Shown here: positions 1 to 10,437 of the stretch, piece by piece | How positions within the stretch are numbered: position 1 is the first letter of the stretch | Layout of the letters: each line of letters begins with the position of its first letter | Assembly: GCA_030789695.1 (NCBI GenBank) | Contig: CM061141.1 | Location: forward strand, 173,180,807-173,244,806 | Origin: Scilla litardierei | Lineage: Eukaryota; Streptophyta; Magnoliopsida; Asparagales; Asparagaceae | Direction of reading: 5' to 3' | Length of the DNA stretch: 64,000 bases | Made by a program: the position numbers and the translations under genes | Notes under the pieces: model-generated | What the model saw: only the letters and a program-made list of their open reading frames with translations | Databases searched by the model: none | Told to the model about the DNA's origin: nothing

Positions 1-2098
1 TCCAACGGACATTTTTACGGATTTTTCTGAGCTATGTGTTATTTTCTTCATTTTCTGTAAGATATGGATCTTTTATATTTATATTAAATGATATGATTTT
101 AATGGCCTAATTTTGTCTTCTCTAATTTTTAAGTTGAATATGGCGATCTCCCATTTCGAACGGAAATTTTTGCATATGTTTCTGAGCCTAGTGCTATTTT
201 CTGTGTTTTCTGAAAGATAATGATCTTTATATTAATTGATATGATTTTTGTTGCCTAATTTTGTCTTCTCTTTTTTTCCAGTTGATGATGGCGTTCCTTT
301 AATTAAATGATATGATTTTTTGGCCTTATTTTCTCTTCTCTTATATTTCAGTTGAAAATGGCGATCACCCGTTCCAATAAACATTTTTGCGGATTTTTCT
401 AAGCTCCAGTCTATTTTTCACATTTTCTGGAAGATATGGATCGTTTTATTAAATGATTTCAGGGAAGATAAAATTAGGCCAAAAAATGTCGGTTGAAATC
501 GGAAAATCACCATCTTCAATATAAATACAATACAATACAAAATTCAAAACCGGGAAGTCGACATCTTCATCTATAAAAATTTCTGTTGCAACCGAGAAAA
601 CTCCATCTTTAACTGATAAGATTTTTATATATCATTTTCAGAACTTGGTGCTATTTTCTACATTTTATGAAAGATATGGATCTTTTTATTAATTGATATG
701 ATTTTTATTGTCTAAAATTTTCTTCTCTTATTTTCTAATTGAAGATGGCGATCTTTTTATTAAATAATATGTATTTTTGGGCTAATTTTATCTTCTCTTA
801 TATTCCAGTTGCAGATGGCGAGCTGTCGGTTCCAACAGATATTTTTGTAGATTTTTTCTGAGCTCCGGGATATTTTCCACTTTTTGGAAGATATGTATCA
901 TTTTATTAAATGATATGATATTTTGGCCTAATTTTGTCTTCTCTTATTTTTCAGTTGAAGATGGCGATCTCCCGGTTCCAATTGACATTTTTGCGGATTT
1001 TTCTGAACTCGGGCTATTTTGTACACTTTCTGGAAGATAAGAATCTTTATATTAAATGATGTGATTTTTATATCTTAATTTTTTATTCTCTTATTTTTCA
1101 GTTGAAGATGGCGATCTTCCAGTTTCAACAAACATTTTTGCAGATTTTTCTGAGCTCCATTCTATTTTCTATATTTTATTAAAGATATGGATCTCTTTAT
1201 TAAATGACAAGATTTTTGTATCCTAATTTTGTCTTCTCATATTTTGCAATTGAATATCGCGATCTCGCAGTTCCATGGACATTTTTGCAGATTTTTCTTA
1301 GCTTTGGGCTTTTTTCTACATTTTCTGGAAGATATGAATCTTTTAATAAATGATATGATTTTTGGCCTAATTTTGTCTTCTCTTTTTTCAGTTGAATATT
1401 GCGATCTCTTAGTTCCAACAGACATTTGTGCGGATTTTTCTGAGCTCGGTGCTATTTTCTACATTTTATTGCAGATATGAATCTTTTTATTAAATGATAT
1501 GATATTTCGCCTAATTTTGTCTTCTTTTATTTTTCAGTTGAAGATAGTGATCTCCCGGTTCCAACAAAATTTTTTTCGGGTTTTTCTGAGCTTTGAGCTA
1601 TTTTCTACATTTTCGGTATGTTATGAACCTTTATATTAAATGATATACTTTTTATAACCTAATTTTGTCTTCTCTGATTATTCAGTTGAAGATGGTGATC
1701 TCCCGGTTCCAACAGACATTTTTGTTGCTTTTTCTGACTCGGGGCTATTTTCTACATTCTCGAGAAATTATGAATCTTTTTATTATATGATATTAATTTT
1801 TGACCTAATTTTTTCTTCTCTTACTTTTCAGTTGAAGATGGCGATCTCGCTATTTCAACGAACATTTTTGCGGATTTTTCTGAGCTACGGGCTATTTTCT
1901 ACATTTTCGAAAAGTTAAGTATCTTTTTATTAAATAATATGATTTTTATAGTCTAATGTTGTCTTCTCTTATTTTTCTGTTGATGATGGCGATCTTCCAG
2001 TTCCAACGAACATTTTTGCGTATTTTTTTGAGCTCGGTGCTATTTTCTACATTTTATGGAAGATTTAGAACTTTTACTAAATAATATGATTTTTATAG
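1..2098 (+). repeat. AT-rich ~147-bp tandem satellite, segment 1
   Basis: Head-to-tail monomers are recognised by a GC-richer core (GAAGATGGCGATCTCCCGG, then CCAACGGACATTTTTGCGG) followed by a T-rich part ending in TTATTTTTCAG. Measured starts of the core at 961, 1108, 1256 and 1398 give spacings of 147, 148 and 142 bp. Monomers differ at many positions. The segment contains a truncated monomer near 282, an inverted block (462-620) and a second truncated monomer near 742. No coding gene is seen; the short ORFs are by-products of a monomer length near a multiple of three. I do not recognise the family. Confidence 0.93.
462..620 (-). repeat. Inverted satellite block, copy 1
   Basis: Here the satellite reads in reverse complement: the order is AAATTAGGCC, AATGTCGGTTGAAA, CACCATCTTCA, then a second partial monomer with GTCGACATCTTCATC and a third partial one with CTCCATCTTTAACTG. 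Both neighbours are in the forward orientation. The same arrangement recurs at 27312-27470, 44675-44820 and 52640-52798, so one inversion has been copied as part of a larger unit. Confidence 0.85.
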
Positions 2099-2527
2099 TG
2101 TACTACCATGTTTTTGTATATACTGGTATAATGTATGTATTTCTAGACGTATTTGTACTCATGGAATTTTTGGGTATTTTTATAAATTTTCCATAATTTC
2201 CTAATAACAAAATTGTTTTTAAATTATTTTTTAAAACATCATTTGAATTAAATGGATGAGTATTTAGATGGTATACTTGGTATTTGGTGATCAAGGGTAT
2301 TTTAGTGGAGTATTTCTATTTATTAGAAAATAGAAATATCTAAATTTTCTACTGAAGACACCTAGCCTAAGAGGTGTAATCACCTCTTTGATTTTCACGT
2401 AACTCTCTCCATTTGGCAAGCTAAGAGGGAATTAAGGGATGACAAGGATGAGGGGATGAATAAAAGAGAAGAAATTGGGAAAAAGAAAACGAAGAAGAAG
2501 AAGAAGAAAAAACGAAGATGAGGGGAT
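2099..2527. mobile_element. Unclassified AT-rich insertion in the satellite
   Basis: The satellite stops after TTTTTATAG at about 2098 and resumes with ATTAAATGAGATGATTTTT at about 2528. The intervening 430 bp are unrelated to the monomer, AT-rich and without a convincing ORF. It contains a perfect hairpin (AAGAGGTG/CACCTCTT, 2369-2388) and a (GAA)n-like run at about 2490-2510. About 22 bp of satellite (TAAATRATATGATTTTT-like) lies on both sides, which may be an imperfect target duplication or simply monomer sequence. I see no terminal inverted repeats or LTRs. It could be a non-autonomous transposon remnant. Confidence 0.45.
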
Positions 2528-4199
2528 GAATTAAATGAGATGATTTTTTTAGCATGCATTTTTCTTTTCTTATTTTTTCAAGTGAAGGAAGGCGATCTAC
2601 CAGTTCCAACGGACATTTTTTGGGACTTTTCTTAGATTGGGACTATTTTTCTACTTTTTCTGTAAGATATGTATTTTTTATGAAATGATACAATATTTTT
2701 GGCCAAATTTTGTTTTCTCTCTCTTTTTCAATTGAAGGTGGCGATCGCTCGGTTCCAACAGATATTTTTGCCGATTATCCTGACCTCGGAGCTATTTTAT
2801 AAATTTTTTGGAAGATATGCATCGTTTTCTTAAATGATATGATTTTTGGCCTAATTTTGTCGTCTCTTATTTTTCAGTTTAAGATAGTGTTCTCCCAATT
2901 TCAACAGACATTTTTGCAGATATTTCGATCTAGATGCTATTTTCTATATTTTCTGGAAGATAGGGATCATTTTCTTAAATGATATGATTGTTTGGCCTAA
3001 TTTTGTCTTATCATATTTTTCAGATGAAGATGGCGATCTCCCAGTTCCAATTGACAATTTTGCAGATTTTCTAAGTTCGGGGCAATTTTTCTACATTTTA
3101 TGGAAGATATGGATCATTTTATTAAATGATATGATTTTTTGGCCTAATTTTGTCTTCTCTTATTTTTTTAGTTGAAGATGGCGTTCTCTTGGTTCCATCG
3201 GATATTTTTGCAGTTTTTATTGACCTAAAGATTCTGCATTTTTCTCGAAGATATGGATCTTTTTATTATATAATTTGATTTTTAAGACAAATTTTGTCTT
3301 CTCTTATTTTTTTTGATTAAGATGGCGATCTCCAGGTTCCAACGGACATTTTTGCGGTATTTTCTGAGCTTCTGGCTATTTTCTAAATTTTTGTAAGATA
3401 TTTATCTTTAAAGTAAAAGATATGATTTTTATAGCCTAATTTTGTTTTCTCTTATTTTTCAGTTGAAGATGGTGATCTCCCGGTTCAAACAAACAAGTTT
3501 GCAGATTTTACTTAGCTCAGAGCTATTTTCTATATTTTCTAGAAAATATGCATCTTTTAGTTAAATAATATGATTTTTATCTAATTTTGTCTTCTCTTAT
3601 TTTTTTAGTTGAAGATGGCGATCTCCCTGATCCAACGGGTATTTTCGGGGATTTTTCTGTGCTCGGAGCTATTGTCTATATTTTATTGAAGATATGAATC
3701 TTTTTATTAAATAAAATGATTTTAAGCCGAATTTTGTCTTCTCTTATTTTGAAGTTGAAGATGGCGATCTCCCGGTTTCAACGGATATTTTTGCGGATTT
3801 TTCTGAGCTCGGTTCTACTTTTCTACATTTTCAGGAAGTAATGAATCTTTTTATTAAATGATATGATTTTTTGGTCTAAATTGGTCTTCTCCTATTTTCA
3901 GTTGAAGATGTCGATCTCCTGGTTCCTACAAACATTTTTGCAGATTATTTTGACTTTGTGGCTATTTTCTAAATTTTCTTGAAGAAATGGATATTTATAT
4001 TAAATGATATGATTTTGGACTAATTTTTTGTCTACTCTTATTTTTCAGTTGAAGATGGCTATCTTTCGGTTCCAACAGAAATTTTTCCGAATATTTCGAA
4101 GCTCAGTGCTATTTTCTAGAATTTATGGAAGATATGAATTTTTTATTTAGTGATATGATTTTTATATCCTACATTTTTCTTCTCTTATTTTTTCAGATG
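2528..4199 (+). repeat. ~147-bp satellite, segment 2
   Basis: Forward-oriented monomers of the same satellite continue to the left edge of the Ty3/gypsy element. The last five bases (AGATG, 4195-4199) are repeated immediately after that element at 13829-13833 and form its target duplication. No gene is seen. Confidence 0.92.
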
Positions 4200-5040
4200 T
4201 GATACGAACCTCCAAGGATGGGCTGTGACCGAATAGCCCATGCCCATGTTGCAAGCCCACGGCCCCGACGAGAGCGGACCGAGCGATGAGACCACCACGA
4301 AGGCTTACAGCTGGGCCGGCCCCGAACCGAAGCGGGCACTACCGCAGACCCGCGCCGGCATGAGTTAACCACTCCCCTTAAGCACGCCCCCTTTAATCAC
4401 CATTAAGGGATCCCATTACGCCCACCTTCATGACCCCCATGAAGGTGCCATTAAGAGGCGGAGGATGAGGGTGAGATGTGGGGAGATCGAGGAGACGTGT
4501 CTGGGGGAGGCTCCTATAAAGAAGTGCGAGGTACTACGTACAAGGGATCACTTCCTGGATACCCAAGAGACAGAGGTATTCCTCCTACACGACCTTGTCT
4601 TCCACCTTATATCTCTCCTCCAAAGCTCGGCCTGAGGACTCGCGTATCGGCCTCCCCGTGAGCCATACGATCCCACCGAGCATCTATCAGATCCGATCTG
4701 ACTTAGGCATCGGAGGGGATTTGGTCGGAACCAACGTCCGACCCCCTGACAAGACTTCTCGTCCATTCAGGTCCAGGAGATCCAGCGGTGTCGAAGCTAC
4801 CCCTCAGCTTCTTCCCAGCCAGAGCTGAGTGCACTCGTCCCCGAGCCCATTCGTCTTCACCACTAGGAGGTCATCGCTTTGCCGAGGCTACCATTCGGCA
4901 AGTCGATGCAAGGAACCGTGCGTCCCTCATCGAGCGAACACACCTTCAACCGATCCCGGAGGTCCCACATATTCCTTTTGAACACGTTGACCTCCCACCC
5001 TCCGGTCAACAATTCAGCGGTGAGAAAACACCCCGAAACA
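4200..5040 (+). repeat. 5' LTR of Tat element
   Basis: 841 bp with TG...CA ends; it matches 12987-13828 along its whole length with scattered substitutions and small indels. Its GC content is far above the surrounding satellite. A TATA-like box lies at 4515-4520. It ends immediately before the primer-binding site. Confidence 0.93.
4515..4520 (+). promoter_or_regulatory. TATA-like box in 5' LTR
   Basis: TATAAA within GGCTCCTATAAAGA, about 315 bp into the LTR, is conserved in the 3' LTR at 13302-13307. This is a plausible core promoter that would end U3; no start site can be fixed from sequence alone. Confidence 0.55.
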
Positions 5041-5041
5041 T

Positions 5042-5061
5042 CTGGCGCCGTCTGTGGGAAC
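5042..5061 (+). promoter_or_regulatory. Primer-binding site of Tat element
   Basis: TGGCGCCGTCTGTGGGAACC starts two bases after the LTR end. The TGGCGCC opening is the usual form of plant Ty3/gypsy primer-binding sites that pair with the 3' end of a host tRNA. I do not assign the tRNA. Confidence 0.75.
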
Positions 5062-5096
5062 CGAACAAGCACCCACGGTAAGCAACCACACCCAAG

Positions 5097-5369
5097 ATGA
5101 CATGGCCACGTGCCTCTAGGCGCAGAAGCACGACGACGGCGACGACAACACCAAGGCCGACCAATGACCGCCTAGGCAAAACCACTCCACGCCCATCCCA
5201 AGCTGAGGTGTCGGGAGCGCCGCAGACAGAGCCAATGGAGATAGATTGCGAAGGAACCATGGGCAATCCCCTACCCATCTATTTCTCCAAGGAGGACTTG
5301 GGGGAGGCCAAGCCACCGAACGACGAAGCATTTGTCGTCTCGTTTATCATTGGTACCGCCCTAGTCTGA
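5097..5369 (+). pseudogene. gag start fused to gag-protease junction (internal deletion)
   Basis: A 90-codon open stretch begins MTWPRASRRRS, an arginine/threonine-rich start as expected at a gag N-terminus. By about residue 60 it is already in PLPIYFSKEDLGEAKPP, the motif that precedes the protease in Tat polyproteins, and it ends at a TGA just before RLLVDTRSS. A full Tat gag with capsid and CCHC knuckle needs well over a kilobase, but only about 330 bp separate the primer-binding site and the protease. The simplest reading is an internal gag deletion. The exact breakpoint cannot be seen from one copy. Confidence 0.7.
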
Positions 5370-7335
5370 CGGTTACTAGTCGACACCAGAAGCTCGTGTG
5401 ACATCCTTTTCATGTCGACCCTGGAAAAAAGGGGCTGTGAGCAGAGGACTTGGAGCCCTACTCAGGGCCCGTGATAGGCTTCATGGGCCACTCCACACCC
5501 ATCGTTGGGACGATCCGACTTCCTGTCATACTCGGGGAGTCTCCCAACTCAACCACCCGGACGATAGAGTTTGTGGCACTAAGGATCGGGTCAGCATACA
5601 ACGGGATCATCGGTCGACCCTCCTCAACATGGTGGGCACCGTGGTTTCCACCTTCCACCAAATGATCAAATTTCAGACCCCGGGAGGAGTCGGGAAAATT
5701 AAAGGTGACCCGACGAAGCCGAAGGTTTGCTACCAGTTAACCGACATGGAGCACGGCGAGGAGCATAGCAACCCGATGGATCTCCTCGATCAAAGGTACG
5801 GACCGAGGCCCGCTCCCGTGGTAGAACCGGAACTCATTCCTGTCATGGGCATTGGCCGTAGGTTCTTATCCATCGGCTCGGAACTCGACCCAATCCTGAG
5901 GAGCGAACTGATCAAATGCATGGAAGCCAACTTGGACATCTTCGCCTGGTCGCCCGATGACATGCCAGGCATGGATCCCTGCGTGATCACTCACAGGCTG
6001 AACGCCGACCCCAATTTCAAGCTGGTCAGGCAGAAGAAGAGAAACTTGGGCGGTGAGAAGATGAAAGCGGCTTCCGAGGAGGTGGGGTGCCTGCTCGACA
6101 CAGGCGTCATCCGAGAAGTCTGGTACCCAAAGTGGCTGACCAACGTCGTGATGGTGAAAAAACCCAGTGATAAGTGGTGAATGTGCGTGGAATTCACTGA
6201 TCTCAATAAGGTCTGCCCCAAGAAAAGCTACCCGCTGCCATGCATCGACGACCTTGTTGACAATGCCTCAGGCTACGAAATGCTCAGCTTCATGGACACA
6301 TACTCTGGGTGTAATCAGGTCCAAATAGACACAGAAGACGTCATTCATCACCGACCAAGGGACCTTCTGCGTCAAGAAGATGCCCTCGGCCTAAAGAATA
6401 CCGCGGCAACCTACCAAAGAATGGTCAACAAGGTTTTCGACTCCCAGATAGGGAGAAACCTCAAGGTCAACGTGGATGACATGCTGGTCAAGTCCAAGAA
6501 CCCCACCGACCATGGTGTCGACCTTCGAGAGACCTTCGAGTGGCTACGAATGCACAACATCAGACTCAACCCCACGAAGTGCACCTTCGGGGTAAGGTCC
6601 GAAAAATTCCTGGGCTTCATGATCAACAGCCGTGGCATTGAGGCCAATCCCAACAAGATCGAGGCTCTGGTCAATATGATAGAACCCACCACGATCAAGG
6701 AACTGCAGAGGCTGAATGGGCGGATCACTGCTCTAGGGTGCTTCCTATCCAAATCGACGGAGAGATCTCTCCCCTTCTTCAGGACCCTAAGAAGGGCTCT
6801 CGCCAAACCTGCTGAGAAGAGGAAGACCGTAGAATGGGACGAGAGCTGTGCCTGAGCATTTGCCGAGCTGAAAGAAAACCTCCGCAATCCCCCACTCCTC
6901 TCCAAGCCGAGGGAAGGAGAACCGTTGAGTCTTTACCTATCCAGCACTGGAGAGGCTGTAAGCTCAGTACTGATCAGGGAAGATGACGGAGTACAAAAAC
7001 CGGTGTACTATACCAGTTGGATCCTGAGGGATGCGAAGGGGCGGTACAGCCCCATGGAAAAAATCGCCTATGCCCTTATGCTTTCGGTGCGACGGGTCCG
7101 ACCCTACTTCCAAGCTCACACAATCCTGGTCCTAACCGACTCCCAACTCGAGCAGAACCTCAAGAGGTTCGATCGAATGGGGAGAATGCTGAACTAGGGG
7201 GTGGAGTTGATCGAGTTTGACCTCCGATACAAGCCACAGACAGCCATCAAGTGACAGGCACTGGCAGATTTCATTGTCGAATGCACTGTCAACAGGGAAC
7301 CGCATCCTGAGGGGACAGACCCATACAAGGTAACA
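5370..7335 (+). pseudogene. Tat pol: protease, reverse transcriptase, RNase H (broken)
   Basis: The protease appears as LLVDTRSSCDILF, with the catalytic DTG changed to DTR; it continues in other frames through VIGFMGHSTP and AYNGIIGRPS. The linker and RT start follow (YQLTDMEHGEEHSNP, TGVIREVWYPKWLTNVV), ending in a TGA at 6178-6180. RT resumes as EFTDLNKVCPKKSYPLPCID, is frame-shifted around 6340-6400, then reads LGLKNTAATYQR and VNVDDMLVKSK, so the YVDD box is NVDD. LNPTKCTFGVRSEKFLGFM follows. After a TGA at 6853-6855 the RNase H part (SLYLSSTGEAVSSVLIRE, KRFDRMGRMLN) runs to further stops near 7196 and 7253. The gene is clearly non-functional. Confidence 0.88.
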
Positions 7336-7344
7336 CTTCAACCC

Positions 7345-7734
7345 TTGTCTTTCCTTTTGGTTGACGCCGTTCTTACCGATCAACCAGGGGCCAAGGATAC
7401 ATGGGTAGTCCATGAAGACGAATCAGTGACCCAGGCTGGAAGTGGGGCCAGCATCGTCATCTGGTCCCCCGACGGAGACACGATCGAATACGCACTCCGA
7501 TTCGAGTTTCCAGCCACTAACAACATGGCGAAATACGAGGCTTCTATCAACGGCCTGAAGCTAGCTCGGGCTCTCGGGGCAGACTCCATATGCCTCCTTA
7601 GCGACTCCAAACTCATCATCAACCAGCTACGAGTAGATTATGAAGCTCGAGAAGAGGCAATGCAACGTTACCTGACCTCGGCCAGGGCCGAGCTATCCAG
7701 GTTCAAGCATGCCGAGACCCTCCACCTACCGTGA
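7345..7734 (+). pseudogene. Second (archaeal-type) RNase H of Tat pol
   Basis: An open 129-codon stretch with WVVHEDESV, GSGASIVIWSPDGDTIEYAL, ATNNMAKYEASINGLKLA and LLSDSKLIINQL. This is the additional RNase H that plant Tat-lineage elements carry between their own RNase H and integrase. The usual NNEAEYEA box reads NNMAKYEA, so the glutamate expected at the active site is probably lysine here. It ends at TGA TAG before the integrase. Confidence 0.82.
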
Positions 7735-7799
7735 TAGGAGAATGCCCGCACAGACGCCCTGTCAAAGCTGGCCTCATCCTCAATTAAGGAGATAAGTCG

Positions 7800-9123
7800 C
7801 GCCATCTACGTCATGAACCTCCGGGCCTCCAGCACGGAGGTAAAGGAGCTGATGTCCATCGATGTGGAGCCCACTTGGATGGATCTGATCATACGGTACC
7901 TATCCAAAGGAGAGGTCCCGACAAACCAAGACGAGCATCGAGAGAAGAAGCAAAAGGCTCTCTGGTATGTGCTCTATGAGGGAGTGCTATACATAAGGCG
8001 ATGGACCAAAACCGACGTCCTCCCCTACATCAAGTGCCTTAGTCTGCGGGAAACTGACTACATCATCCAGGAAATCCACGAGGGGATCTGTGGTAATCAT
8101 CACGGAGGCAAAACAGTCGACATGAGGATCTTAAGGCAGGGGTACTACTGGCCGACATTGGTCAACAATGCAACCGAGTATGTTCGGAGGTGTTCAGAGT
8201 GCCAGAGGTTCGCCAAGCTCGGCTCATCTCCCCTGGCGGACCTTGTCCCAATAATCAGCCATGTCCCCTTCGCTAAGTGGGGATTGGACATCCTTGGCCC
8301 TTTCACCCCAGGGAAAGGGCAGAGGGAGTATCTGATCGTAGCGGTGGATTAATTCACCAAGTGGATCGAGGACGAGCCACTGGCCACCATATCCTAGAAG
8401 AAGGCGAAGAGCTTCGTATGGAACTCCATCATCTCCAGGTTCGGGATACCTCGGTCTATTGTCACTGACAATGGGAAGCAGTTTGATTCCGCGGGGCTTA
8501 AGGATTATTGCATGGACTGGAAGTCAAACGCTTGTTTGCATCCGTGGCGCATCCATAGACCAATGGGATGGCCAAAGCAGCTAATAAGTGCATCATCGAG
8601 CCGCTTTGTAAGAAAGTAAAGGATGCGCAAGGAAAGTGACCAAAGGAACTCCCGGGGATACTCTGGTTATACCGGACAACCCATAAGCAAGCCACGGGAG
8701 AGACCCCCTTCATGCTCGCCTACGGCACCGAAGCAGTGGTGCCTATGGAGGTGGTCGAGAAGTCGCTCCGCCTCAAACATTTTGACGAGGAGAAAAACTC
8801 GAAAGGCCTAGGGATCGACCTGGAGCACGTGGACGAATGATGGGACCAAGCACTTGCCACGATCGTCCGACAAAAACTAAAGATGGCTCCCTACTACAAC
8901 TCCCGAGTCAGAGGAAGAAGCTTCCACCAAGGAGACCTAGTCCTCAAGAAGGAGATCTTCAACCCGGATGTCGCCCACAAAGGGAAGCTCGCCGCCAAAT
9001 GGTAAGGGCCATATACAGTCACTGAGGTCCTCGACCCCACGACCTACTGGCTCGCCAGCCTAGGAGTGAAGGCCCTTACCAACACTTGGAACACCGAGCA
9101 CCTCCGCAAATACTATCAATGAC
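7800..9123 (+). pseudogene. Tat integrase (broken)
   Basis: The H2C2 zinc finger is visible as HEGICGNHHGGK followed by YVRRCSECQRF. The catalytic core begins KWGLDILGPFTPG and REYLIVAVD, hits a TAA at 8350-8352, and continues FTKWIEDEPLA, a TAG, then SIVTDNGKQFD. Beyond this the frame changes to KELPGILWLYRTTHKQ, GETPFMLAYGTEAVVP and, near the C-terminus, HKGKLAAKW, stop, GPYTVTEVLD, ending EHLRKYYQ before TGA at 9121-9123. At least two frame changes and four stops are present. The expected third catalytic acidic residue lies in the frame-shifted stretch near 8530-8580. Confidence 0.88.
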
Positions 9124-9265
9124 TGTGAGCGATGTTTTCCCCTCCCCCCATTCGAGCAAATGTATTGGAAAAGCGATCATGAATGAAGAGTTCTTTCTGC
9201 ACCTAATCGCTCCTTAGACTTAGCCATGGGCGAGACCCCCGTCGGGCCATGATCCGACCTGTCGG
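9124..9265. other. Short 3' untranslated region of Tat element
   Basis: About 140 bp between the integrase stop and the minisatellite. I see no motif here beyond the opening of the first repeat unit. Confidence 0.6.
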
Positions 9266-10190
9266 ATCACTGGACCGTAAGGCTGGGGTAACTCCCCCAG
9301 TAGGCAGATTATTGGACCAATCGTAAGGCTAGGGGCAGCTCCCCCAGCAGGTCGATCTACCGAACCAACCGTAAGGCTGGGGCAGCTCCCCCAGCAGATC
9401 GATCTACCAGAACGATCATAAGGCTGGGGGCAGCTCCCCCAGCAGGTCGATCTACCTTACCGATCGTAAGGCAGGGGGCATCTCTCCCTGCAGGTCGATT
9501 TATCAGACCGACCGTAAGGCTGGGGGCAGCTCACCAAGCAGGTCGATCTACCGGACCGACCGTAAGGCTAGGGGCAACTCCACTAGCAGGCTAGTCTGTC
9601 GATCAACTGTAAGCCTGGGGTAGCTCCCCTAGCTTGCTGATCGACCTGACCAACCATAAGGCTGGGGGCAACTCCCCCAGAAGGTCGATCACTCGACCGA
9701 CCGTAAAGCTGGGGGTAACTCCCACCAGCGGGCCAGTCCATCAACCAACTGTAAGCCTTGGGGTAGCTCCCCCAGCTTGTTGATCGACCCAACCGACCGT
9801 AAGGCTGGGGCAACTCCCCAGCAGGTTGATCACCCGATCGACCGTAAGGCTGGGGGTAACTCCCCCAGCAGGCCAGTCCATCGATCAACTGTAAGCCTGT
9901 GGGTAGCTCCCCCAGCATGCTGATAGACCTGACTGACCATAAGGCTAGGGCAACTCCCTCAGCAGGTTGATCACCTGACAAACTGTAAGGCTAGGGGAAA
10001 CTCCCCCAGTAGGCCAGTACATCGATCAACTGTAAGCTTGGGGTAGCTCCCCCAGCACGCTGATCGACCTAACCGACCATAAGGCTGGGGGAAACTCTCC
10101 CAGTAGGTCGATCGCCCGACCGACCGTAAGGCAGGGGCAACCCCCAAGCAGGATGATCACCCGTTCGACTGTAAGCAACCCCTTGGCAGG
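9266..10190 (+). repeat. GC-rich 47-48-bp minisatellite in Tat 3' region
   Basis: About 19 imperfect tandem units of the form CCGTAAGGCTGGGGGCA, then CTCCCCCAGCAGGTCGATC. Measured unit starts at 9323, 9371 and 9418 give 47-48 bp. Each unit contains an inverted repeat (CTGGGGG/CCCCCAG) that could fold into a small hairpin. In the second half three units form a larger repeat of about 141 bp, marked by GGCCAGTCCATC at about 9731, 9871 and 10012. Tandem repeats in this position are known from Tat-lineage elements. A long minus-strand ORF here exists only because 141 is divisible by three. Confidence 0.88.
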
Positions 10191-10437
10191 CCAAACATCA
10201 GTCAGCCGAAAACCCGAGCATATCCCCCGAGCATCGGCCTAACAAATCGATCATCAGTCGAGACGATACAAATCTCTCGACTCTGACCGTCCGAGCATCC
10301 CGACCAGGGACAAGAGAGGGGCATATTACCACAACACAAAAGAGAGGGCTTCCCAAGAAAATAAGGAGGGGGACATTGCAAAACCGACGAAGTGCCAAAA
10401 AGTTATGTACTGGGAAACAAAAGAAAAGGTTAACAAA

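Noticed and set aside
6925..7734. Independent small genes in the Tat element
   Set aside because: The open pieces are successive fragments of one pol gene in the order RNase H, second RNase H, integrase.
9583..9981. Long minus-strand ORF through the Tat minisatellite
   Set aside because: Its repeats follow the 141-bp (47-codon) DNA period; no domain is visible and the frame depends on the repeat length.
9266..10190. Possible CRISPR-like array
   Set aside because: Units are directly adjacent and wholly repetitive with no unique spacers, and they lie in a plant retrotransposon.
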